From the NCBI GenBank assembly GCA_014380825.1, contig JACMJD010000280.1, forward strand, positions 1-8,242: 8,242 nt of DNA. The letters are read 5' to 3'. The notes under the pieces are model-generated. The model was given only the letters and a program-made list of their open reading frames with translations. It ran no database searches and was not told the origin of the DNA. This document shows, in pieces, positions 1 to 6,142 of this stretch. This DNA comes from Phycisphaerae bacterium (GTDB taxonomy: Bacteria; Planctomycetota; Phycisphaerae; Tepidisphaerales; Tepidisphaeraceae). Position 1 is the stretch's first letter. Every line of letters starts with the position of its first letter. Both the position numbers and the translations under genes were made by a program.

Positions 1-19
1 AACACCGAACGCATCGCGC

Positions 20-1072
20 TCAAGCGGCTTCAGGAGCGTCTGACGCAGGCGCTTCCGGATCTGCCGTGCGTCCTGAGTCAGAAAGATCGCGACCCGTTTG
101 CGGTTCACTGAGCGCGGCCTGCTCGTCCGCGGAGATGTCCGGGCTGGCGCTGGTCCGTGCGATCGCGTCGGTGATCGCGACGCCCTTCTCGATCCACAGA
201 TCCGCGAACTTGTCGAGCTGTTCCTCGGCGCGCCGCAGCGTGACCTGAGCCAATCCAAGAATCGCGCGTTGGGTCGGTGCATCGTGATGCGCGAGCTGTT
301 CGTCGCCGGAAATCGACAGCATTCGCTCGGTCAGCACGATGAAATCATGCCACAGGCCAAGCGAATCCTGCATCCGCTTGAATGACTTCATCACCTCGCC
401 GCTGAACGCGAAGCCCTGCACGCGAGCCATCTCCAGCGTGTAGCGCAGCGACTTGCCCGCGATGCGAATCGCATGTGGATCGACGCGCTCGCCTACAATG
501 GTCGAGGGTTCATCGCTGCTGAGCGGCGCAACCAGACGGTTCGATTCCTTCGCGAACGTCGCGATCTGCCTCGCAAGCGAATCGCTCAGCAGCGAATTGG
601 TAATGGCCGTCGCTTCGCTGATGTCGTCGCGCACGCCCCACCACGTTCCGAGCTTGGCCAGCATCTTGCCCGGCGGAGCGGTGTCGCGGGCATCGCTCAC
701 GGCACCTTTGCGGAATTCTTCGACCCGAACCTCCAGCCAGTCGATCGCAGTCGCGCGGTCTGGGTCTGCGTCCTTCGCCAACTCGCGTAGGTGATCGCCC
801 ATCACATCCAGATCGCGCAGCGGACCGAGCCGACGGCGCAGCTTGCGGAGCGTATTCGCGAACGGACGCAGGCGGCGATGATCGATTGCTGTCTCCAGCA
901 AGTCGAGCGCCGCTTTCAGCCGTCGCGTCGCGACGCGCGCATCATGGATCGCATCGGCATCGCTGCCCCGAATGGCGCCGGGGATCAGTCGGCGCAGATG
1001 CTCGACCAGCTCGTCCAGATACGTCAGCAACGCAGGCGGCGCCGGATCATTTTCGTGCTTCTCGTGCGACAT
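20..1072 (-). CDS. CHAD-domain protein (predicted polyphosphate-binding)
   Basis: This is an alpha-helical CHAD-domain protein of 350 residues. CHAD domains carry conserved basic and histidine residues and are known to bind inorganic polyphosphate; some are fused to CYTH phosphatases, but no CYTH domain is present here. The hallmarks are visible: IHDARVATRRLK at residues 42-53, a LRDLDVMGDHL segment near residue 85, then IRIAGKSLRYTLE and LGLWHDFIVL further on. The last 40 or so residues are a low-complexity tail rich in Ala, Ser, Asp, Glu and Pro, probably disordered. I chose the ATG at 1070-1072. A TTG at 1109-1111 would add 13 residues, but those codons lie in the neighbouring repeat (LAFLAF), and neither start has a convincing ribosome binding site. 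It is divergent from hflX. No polyphosphate kinase gene is nearby, so the physiological role is open. The family call is firm. Confidence 0.88.
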   Translation of the reverse strand: MSHEKHENDPAPPALLTYLDELVEHLRRLIPGAIRGSDADAIHDARVATRRLKAALDLLETAIDHRRLRPFANTLRKLRRRLGPLRDLDVMGDHLRELAKDADPDRATAIDWLEVRVEEFRKGAVSDARDTAPPGKMLAKLGTWWGVRDDISEATAITNSLLSDSLARQIATFAKESNRLVAPLSSDEPSTIVGERVDPHAIRIAGKSLRYTLEMARVQGFAFSGEVMKSFKRMQDSLGLWHDFIVLTERMLSISGDEQLAHHDAPTQRAILGLAQVTLRRAEEQLDKFADLWIEKGVAITDAIARTSASPDISADEQAALSEPQTGRDLSDSGRTADPEAPASDAPEAA

Positions 1073-1085
1073 GCGCTCACTATTA

Positions 1086-1189
1086 GAAGAGATGAACGCC
1101 AAGAACGCCAAGGTCAGGGAAGAAATGACGGATGGCGCTTTTCGCTTCAGATCTTGGCGTTCTTAGTGTCTTGGCGTTCATTTCTCTTC
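1086..1189. repeat. Inverted array of 9-bp GAACGCCAA / TTGGCGTTC repeats
   Basis: The left arm (1086-1112) holds two adjacent copies of GAACGCCAA (1094-1102 and 1103-1111). The right arm (1153-1189) holds the reverse complement TTGGCGTTC at 1154-1162 and 1171-1179, with a decayed 8-nt copy, TTAGTGTC, between them. The outer flanks also match in inverse orientation (GAAGAGAT on the left, ATTTCTCTTC on the right, with a 2-nt difference). The roughly 40 bp between the arms are unrelated. The array takes up most of the gap between two divergent genes, so it must overlap or abut their promoters. Its form suggests a dispersed palindromic repeat or a multi-site operator; the sequence alone cannot decide between them. 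Confidence 0.75.
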
Positions 1190-1223
1190 CTCGCGAGCGT
1201 AGAATTCGGACCTCTTACAGGAA

Positions 1224-2585
1224 GTGAAGGGAAAATTGGCGGAGCTGAAGCGAACTGAGCTATCGGTCAGGCAAGAACGGGCGATCCTCGTCGGCGTGAT
1301 CCTTCCGCGGTCGACGGCCGATCCGCGCGATCCGATGGGCGAGCTGGCTTCGCTGGCGCGAACGGCGGGCGCGAAGGTCATGGGCTCAATCATCCAGAAC
1401 CGCGCCCGGCCCGATCCGGGAACGTACATCGGCAGCGGCAAGGCGATTGAGATCGCGCACCTTTGCAAGATGCACGAGGCGGACGTCGTCGTCTTCGACA
1501 ACGACCTCTCGCCCTCGCAGATCGGCGAGCTGGAAAAAATCATCAACGAGGAAATCGGCACCCCGCGCGGCGAAGCAGGCGTGAAAGTGCTCGATCGCAG
1601 CGAGCTGATCCTCGACATCTTCGCCACCCGCGCCCACACCAGCGAAGCGAAATTGCAGGTCGAGCTGGCGCAGATGGAATACACGTATCCTCGCCTGATG
1701 AAAATGTGGAGCCATCTGGAGCGCATCCAGGGCGGCGCCGGCGCGGGCATGGGGATCGGCACGCGCGGCCCGGGTGAAACGCAGCTTGAGACAGACCGTC
1801 GATTGGTGCGTAAGCGGATCTCCGTCCTCAAATCTCAGATCGAGAAGGTTCAGGATCGTAAGACGAGGCTTGTCTCGGAACGCACGCGGCAGCACTTCAC
1901 GGTATGCGTCGTCGGGTACACGAACGCCGGCAAGAGCACGCTGTTCAACACGCTGACCGCGGCCGGCACGTATGCGGATAACAAACTCTTTGCAACGCTG
2001 GACACCAAGACACGCGCCTGGAAACTGGAAAAAGGCACGGAAGTGATGTTGAGCGACACGGTCGGTTTCGTGCGCGATCTGCCGCACGGACTGGTTGCCA
2101 GCTTCCGCGCGACGCTGGAAGAAGCGGTGCACGCGGATCTCCTGCTGCACGTGCTCGACGTCGGCCATCCGCACGCGCAGCAGCAGTATGAATCGGTCCA
2201 CAAGGTGCTGAAGGAAATCGGTGCAGTCGACAAACCCGAGCTCCTGCTGCTCAACAAGATCGACACCGACGAAGGCGAAGAGAATCGTCACTTCTGGAAA
2301 ACGCTTCATCCCGATGCGATCGCCATCAGCGCGAAAACCGGCCGCGGGACCGAAGATCTACAGGAGGCCGTGTACAACGTCGTTCGCGGCCAGCAGGTGA
2401 ACGTGCTGCTTGAAGCCGACGTGACGAACGGGCGGCTGCTCGCGTTCCTCGAATCGAACACCCGAGTGACCGAGCGCGAATTCACCGATGGCCGCGTGCA
2501 GATCCGCGCGGTCATGGGTAAGAAAACGCTGGCCGACCTGGCGCGCAACGATCAGGTCGAGGTGATCTCCGTGGGCGCGGCTTGA
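1224..2585 (+). CDS. hflX: Ribosome-associated GTPase HflX
   Basis: HflX is a TRAFAC-class GTPase that binds the 50S subunit and splits stalled or stress-inactivated 70S ribosomes in the cytoplasm. The 453-residue length is normal. The N-terminal nucleotide-binding-like domain runs to about residue 175. The HflX signature GTRGPGETQLETDRR starts at residue 179 and is followed by a coiled linker. The G domain shows G1 GYTNAGKST (231-239), G3 DTVGF (278-282), G4 NKID (344-347) and G5 SAKTG (369-373). Residues from about 395 form the small C-terminal domain. The GTG at 1224 is directly preceded by AGGAA, which is too close for an ideal ribosome binding site. A TTG at 1236-1238, with AAGGGA just upstream, is an equally plausible start and would remove four residues. 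The gene is divergent from the CHAD gene and lies 34 bp upstream of a membrane-protein gene. All catalytic motifs are intact. Confidence 0.96.
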   Translation: MKGKLAELKRTELSVRQERAILVGVILPRSTADPRDPMGELASLARTAGAKVMGSIIQNRARPDPGTYIGSGKAIEIAHLCKMHEADVVVFDNDLSPSQIGELEKIINEEIGTPRGEAGVKVLDRSELILDIFATRAHTSEAKLQVELAQMEYTYPRLMKMWSHLERIQGGAGAGMGIGTRGPGETQLETDRRLVRKRISVLKSQIEKVQDRKTRLVSERTRQHFTVCVVGYTNAGKSTLFNTLTAAGTYADNKLFATLDTKTRAWKLEKGTEVMLSDTVGFVRDLPHGLVASFRATLEEAVHADLLLHVLDVGHPHAQQQYESVHKVLKEIGAVDKPELLLLNKIDTDEGEENRHFWKTLHPDAIAISAKTGRGTEDLQEAVYNVVRGQQVNVLLEADVTNGRLLAFLESNTRVTEREFTDGRVQIRAVMGKKTLADLARNDQVEVISVGAA

Positions 2586-2619
2586 CGATCGCGCCGCGTG
2601 TTCCGATCATCCACCTCCA

Positions 2620-4746
2620 ATGCTCCCAGACCTGCCGGGCGTACTCATCGCGATGGTGCTGTTCGCGCTGGTCGCGATCGCGCCAGGATGGGCCATCGCT
2701 TACTGGACGAACCTCCTTAACTTCCGCAGCCGATTCTTCACCTTCAAGCTGGCGATCGCGCTGGCGGCGTCGCTTGCGTTTTCGCCCATTCTGCTCGTGC
2801 TGATCGCGCGGTGGACGAACCTGCACGTGGGCGCGGCGCTGATCATGCTCTTCGCGGTGCTGGCGGTCGTCGCGATGTTCAATGACATGCGCTGGCAGCG
2901 CCGGATCGAACGCGCCGAGCGGATCCAACATGCGCGCCGGCGATGGCTGCGCATCGTGGTCAACATCGCGCTCGTCTGGATGGTCATCGTCCTGGCCTGG
3001 CTGCTCGACGTGCGCGTGCAGAATCGGCTGTACATGAGCGTGCCGTGGGTCGATCACTCCAAGCGCGTCGCTTGGATCGACGCGATCATGCGCACCGGCG
3101 TGCCGCCGACTAATCCGTCCACGCATCCCGGGCAGCCGATCAAGATGTTCTATTACTACGGCTGGTACGTCTGGTCCGCCACCGTGCAGACGCTGGGCGG
3201 CGGATTGATTCGGCCGCTGCACGCGCTCGTCGCCGGCGTGGTGTGGAGCGGCTGGGCGTTCATCGGATCGCTCGCTCTAGCACTGCGATACCTCGGCGGC
3301 GTGCGCACGAGGCGACTTCGTCAAAGCTGGCTCGTCGCAACGCTTCTCCTGTGCGTCACCGGATTGGACATCGGACACGGTCTGCTCCGGCTGTACAACT
3401 TTCTCACGGCAGGCGGCGCCGCGAACCCGCCACGCACGACCGAATGGTGGAACGAACAGGTCACCGGCTTCTTCGACATGATGCTCTGGGTGCCGCACCA
3501 CGTGTGTGGCGTCGTCGTCGGGATCTTCGCGCTGAGCCTGCTCCGCTGGATGATTTCCAGCGACGCGCCGCGAAGACACGGCGCGATCATCGCGGCGCAC
3601 GTCACGTTGGCCGTCTCGCTCGCGTCGCTGGCGACGGTGTCGCTGTACGTCGCGTTGCCGCTGGGAATCTTCCTCGCCTGTTACACCATGTGGTGCCTGT
3701 TCGCGCGCCGCACTCGCGAGGCGATGACGCTGATCGGCGCGGCCGTGCTCGCGTTGCTACTGGCGGCGCAGTTCTTGTACGACCTGCTCACCGCCCCCGG
3801 CGCGGGCTCGGCCGTCGCGTTTACGATTCGCGAATTCACACCCATCACCATCATCCTCCGTTCGCGCACGAGCCCGACAATCGTCTCGCTCGTGAACTTC
3901 GCGCTCCTCCCGTTCAACTGGTTCATGGAATTCGGATTCTTCCTCATCGCCGGCATCGTCTATTGGTTCTGGCGGCGAGCGCAAAAGCGCCCGGTCGATC
4001 GGTTTGCGGCGGGCCTCTTCTGGACCAGCATTCTCGTCGCCAGCTTTCTTCGCTCGACGATCGGCGGGAACGATCTTGGGTGGCGAAGCATCATGTGGGC
4101 ACAGATCGTCCTGCTGGTCTGGGCTGTCGAACCGGCGATCGCGGTGTGGTCCGGTTTGTTCGGAACCAAATCCCCCAGCGCCGATGCCGAATCACTGCTC
4201 GACCGGTTTCCACGCACCATCTCGGCGCTGCTCCTGTTGCTCGTGCTGGGCGTCGCCTCCACTGCTTACGATATGTTCCTCCTCCGATTCTCGTTCGCGC
4301 TCTGGCCGGACAAGGAAGTCGAACCGCCCCGCGCGCTGGCCGTTCGAGAGGCACACGAATGGGTCAGCAACAACCTGCCTACGGATGCGATCGTTCAGCA
4401 CAACCTGAACATCGCGCTGGACGTCTTCGCCGGTCACTACGGGAATCGTCAGGTCGTCTTCGCTGAACCGATCGCGCTCAACGCGCAGGGGATCGACGTC
4501 AAGCAATTTCAAGTGATGGCCACCGACGTCTACCGGGTGTTCATGACAAACAAATCCCCACAAGAGGTGCACAACCTCGCCGACCGATTTGGCATCACGG
4601 CATTCGTGGCAAAGGACACCGACGCCAACTGGACCCGCAAAGACAGTTGGTTCTGGACACAGCCGGCGATCTACGAGAACTCGTACGTGCGAATCATCGC
4701 AACTAAGGATCTGCTCGCGCCCGCGACCCAGCCGTCAACGCGCTGA
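2620..4746 (+). CDS. Multi-pass membrane protein, GT-C / 'YYY'-type glycosyltransferase-like
   Basis: This 708-residue integral membrane protein has about 12-13 hydrophobic helices, starting at residues 5-30, 42-63, 68-87 and 110-128 and continuing to about residue 560. After the fourth helix comes a likely extracytoplasmic loop with VDHS (D145, H146), a GVPPTNPSTHPG stretch near 162-173 and MFYYYGWY (Y178-Y180). An acidic residue in a first large loop followed by PP.NP and a YYY motif recalls GT-C-fold lipid-dependent glycosyltransferases and the archaeal/Chloroflexi 'YYY' membrane family (DUF2298-like). I cannot confirm membership. The C-terminal 130 residues, from about 575 (REAHEWVSNNLPTDAIV), form a soluble domain like the one ending many GT-C proteins. 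It follows hflX by 34 bp and is probably cotranscribed. The ATG at 2620 has no clear Shine-Dalgarno sequence. The gene is real; substrate and activity are unknown. Confidence 0.85.
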   Translation: MLPDLPGVLIAMVLFALVAIAPGWAIAYWTNLLNFRSRFFTFKLAIALAASLAFSPILLVLIARWTNLHVGAALIMLFAVLAVVAMFNDMRWQRRIERAERIQHARRRWLRIVVNIALVWMVIVLAWLLDVRVQNRLYMSVPWVDHSKRVAWIDAIMRTGVPPTNPSTHPGQPIKMFYYYGWYVWSATVQTLGGGLIRPLHALVAGVVWSGWAFIGSLALALRYLGGVRTRRLRQSWLVATLLLCVTGLDIGHGLLRLYNFLTAGGAANPPRTTEWWNEQVTGFFDMMLWVPHHVCGVVVGIFALSLLRWMISSDAPRRHGAIIAAHVTLAVSLASLATVSLYVALPLGIFLACYTMWCLFARRTREAMTLIGAAVLALLLAAQFLYDLLTAPGAGSAVAFTIREFTPITIILRSRTSPTIVSLVNFALLPFNWFMEFGFFLIAGIVYWFWRRAQKRPVDRFAAGLFWTSILVASFLRSTIGGNDLGWRSIMWAQIVLLVWAVEPAIAVWSGLFGTKSPSADAESLLDRFPRTISALLLLLVLGVASTAYDMFLLRFSFALWPDKEVEPPRALAVREAHEWVSNNLPTDAIVQHNLNIALDVFAGHYGNRQVVFAEPIALNAQGIDVKQFQVMATDVYRVFMTNKSPQEVHNLADRFGITAFVAKDTDANWTRKDSWFWTQPAIYENSYVRIIATKDLLAPATQPSTR

Positions 4747-5500
4747 AACTCGCATCGCCTGTGCGAACACCTCCAGCATCGTGCGTTGTTCCGGGCCGGC
4801 CTTCACGGCAAATCGAATCGCCCGGTCGCCCATGCTGCGGCCCATGCCAGACGCATCGCGGATGAAGACGCCTCGCTCGCGGCATCGTTCGACGATGCTG
4901 GCGGCGCTCGCCGCGTCGGGCGGCAGATGCGTGAGCAGAAAATTTGCGCAGCCTTCAACGACATCCACATTCAGCCCTTCCAGGGATCGCTGCAACGACT
5001 TGCGCAACGCGTGCGTTTGTCGATATCGCTGGGCGTAATACTGCGGGTCGCGCAGCGCCTCGACCGCCCCCACCTGCGCGGGCAGGCCGATCACCCAGGG
5101 TGGCGTGATCGTGCGCAACGAGGCGATTTCGCTCGCCGGGCCGCACAGGTACGCGGCTCGCATTCCACTCAGGGCGTAGACTTTCGACATCGATTTGCAG
5201 ATGAAGACGTTCCGGCTCGCCGTCGCGAACTGCTCGAGCGAATGCTCGGCCGCCCCGACGTAGTCGATGTACGTCTCGTCGATCCAGACTCGGCCTACGG
5301 TGTCACAACTGCGTGACAGACTCGCCGCCAAGGCTTTGAGAACGCCCGGCGCGGGCGCGAACCACGCATCAAGCACGTCCGCGTTGATCACTCGCTGGTG
5401 GCGCGAGAGATGGGAAAAGTCGGTGCCGATCGCATCGAAGAACGCCCCGCCGTGAAAGCATTCGACCGGTGAACTTGCCTCGCTCCGGCGTTTCGGTTGT
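4735..5500 (-). pseudogene. PLP-dependent class I/II aminotransferase, internally deleted remnant
   Basis: The conserved N-terminus (HGGAFF at 5437-5454, then NADVLDAWFAPAPGVL) and the C-terminal half of a HisC/CobD-like fold-type I aminotransferase are present. The latter includes WIDETYIDY, KSMSKVYALSGMR with the PLP lysine, PPWVIGLPAQ and CANFLLTHLP. Only about 30 residues separate the N-terminal LDAWF from the aspartate of DETY; in HisC-type enzymes this distance is about 150. The missing part carries the Gly-rich cofactor-phosphate segment, the stacking aromatic residue and NPxxPTG. The junction lies near 5293-5318 and the frame is kept. Between the stop of the upstream gene (5501-5503) and HGGAFF no ATG, GTG or TTG occurs in frame. 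The open frame continues to an ATG at 5650-5652, but that part overlaps the transposase-like gene in another frame and is not aminotransferase-like. A functional enzyme is very unlikely. The 3' end overlaps the membrane-protein gene by 12 bp. Confidence 0.75.
5301..5318. repeat. TGTCAC-N6-GTGACA inverted repeat at the deletion junction
   Basis: This is a perfect 6-bp inverted repeat with a 6-bp spacer (AACTGC). It lies exactly where the aminotransferase reading frame jumps from its N-terminal block to the segment before DETY. It may be a scar or a hairpin that promoted the deletion. A repeat this short can also arise by chance. Confidence 0.4.
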
Positions 5501-6049
5501 TTACCAGCTTTCGCCTTGCTCGGGGGACCATGTCCAGGCGTCGGCGCCCTGCTTGATGAGGATGTAGTCTCGCGCGTTGATACGGTGGGATTCGTCCCGG
5601 ATGGGTTTGATGGTTTCACCTTCCGCCCAGATCTCGACGTCGCGCAGAGCATCGAACCGTTGACGGGCCACGCGGGTCGCGAAGCGCTTGCACCATCCGA
5701 TGATCACTTTGATCTGATCAAAGTCGTTCGGCAACGACACGAGCTGGTGCGAACGGGTGGAATTGACCGACGCGGCTTGAACCGTGTGCCCGCGCGAACT
5801 TAAGTTCTCCACGATCGCGCGCCCCACGACCGCAAATGCTCCGGACGGAAGGAAGGTGGGAGGTGCGGAATGTTCGAGTTGATAAATATGCAACCTCGCG
5901 TGCTCTCCGCGCGGTTCTGGGTTGCGGTAATCGCCCGAGGAATAAATGCGATGCCCGCGGGATCGGAAGCCCTTTGGATCGCCGTGCAACCAAATGCTGT
6001 GGGTGTTGATCACGATATGAAAGAGGCGCTGACCACCCGACGTGGTCAC
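5501..6049 (-). CDS. REP-associated / IS200-like (Y1, HUH-superfamily) transposase-like protein
   Basis: This 182-residue protein resembles the single-domain Y1 transposase-like family related to REP-associated tyrosine transposases. Characteristic segments are FHIVINTHSIWLHGDPKGFRSRGHRIYSSGDYRNP (residues 10-43), a GRAIVENL helix near 76-83, a central beta strand with TRSHQLVSLP (98-107), KVIIGWCKR, and a C-terminal HRINARDYILIKQGADAWTW holding Y162, a candidate catalytic tyrosine. Canonical HUH enzymes have two metal-binding histidines in H-x-H spacing. Here the first position is R99 and only H101 remains, so nicking activity is doubtful. The GTG start (6047-6049) follows AAGGGGAG (6051-6058) with a very short spacer and sits in a 7-bp hairpin. 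A three-part palindromic cassette lies just upstream, as is typical beside such genes. It could be a decaying element or a domesticated protein. The family assignment is from memory. Confidence 0.7.
   Translation of the reverse strand: MTTSGGQRLFHIVINTHSIWLHGDPKGFRSRGHRIYSSGDYRNPEPRGEHARLHIYQLEHSAPPTFLPSGAFAVVGRAIVENLSSRGHTVQAASVNSTRSHQLVSLPNDFDQIKVIIGWCKRFATRVARQRFDALRDVEIWAEGETIKPIRDESHRINARDYILIKQGADAWTWSPEQGESW
6030..6048 (-). promoter_or_regulatory. Hairpin covering the GTG start of the transposase-like gene
   Basis: TGACCAC (6030-6036), a 5-nt loop and GTGGTCA (6042-6048) form a perfect 7-bp stem. In the minus-strand mRNA the first two bases of the GTG start codon lie at the base of or within the stem, and codons 2-6 make up the rest. 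Such a stem could limit initiation. Coding constraint or chance could also explain it. Confidence 0.4.
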
Positions 6050-6063
6050 ACTCCCCTTGATGC

Positions 6064-6125
6064 GCGACCGGATTCTTTCTTTTGATTCCTATTGATTCCG
6101 GCCCATCCGGTCGCACAGCGACCGG
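6064..6125. repeat. Three-part REP-like palindromic cassette (GCGACCGG / CCGGTCGC)
   Basis: GCGACCGGAT at 6064-6073 and ATCCGGTCGC at 6105-6114 form a perfect 10-bp inverted repeat with a 31-nt spacer. CCGGTCGC (6107-6114) also pairs with GCGACCGG at 6118-6125 through an 8-bp perfect stem with a 3-nt loop. The middle element can therefore join only one of the two stems at a time. The spacer contains GATTCC twice on the plus strand. The cassette begins 18 bp downstream of the accD stop and lies upstream of the HUH-type gene. No T-tract follows the tight hairpin in the direction of accD transcription, so an ordinary intrinsic terminator is not indicated. The arrangement suits a REP-type element or an RNA-processing or stabilising structure at the end of the accD message. 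Confidence 0.65.
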
Positions 6126-6142
6126 CGTCGCGCGTCGGGATT

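Noticed and set aside
1073..1111. TTG start at 1109-1111 for the CHAD gene
   Set aside because: The added residues are a translation of the intergenic nonamer repeat, and the ATG at 1072 gives a normal CHAD N-terminus.
1177..1205. Possible promoter for hflX with TAGAAT (1200-1205) as the -10
   Set aside because: The hexamer 17 bp upstream (TTCATT) is a poor -35, and the sequence alone does not make this better than chance.
1386..2309. 307-codon open frame on the minus strand inside hflX
   Set aside because: It is antisense to an unmistakable HflX G domain, and its translation has no recognisable family motif and the Arg/His-rich makeup of a GC-rich shadow frame.
3243..4466. 407-codon plus-strand open frame inside the membrane-protein gene
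   Set aside because: It is out of frame with the membrane protein, very rich in Arg, Ala and His, and shows no domain; long shadow frames are expected in GC-rich DNA.
5301..5318. CRP/FNR-type operator
   Set aside because: It shares the N6 dyad layout but not the TGTGA/TCACA or TTGAT/ATCAA half-sites, and it lies within a coding remnant rather than upstream of a gene.
5504..5652. N-terminal extension of the aminotransferase frame up to the ATG at 5650-5652
   Set aside because: This stretch encodes the conserved C-terminus of the transposase-like protein in another frame, and the extension itself (Ser/Pro/Lys-rich) has no aminotransferase similarity.
6107..6125. Intrinsic terminator for accD
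   Set aside because: The 8-bp stem is strong, but the minus-strand sequence after it is GGATGGGCC-like with no T-tract; I list it as part of a palindromic cassette instead.
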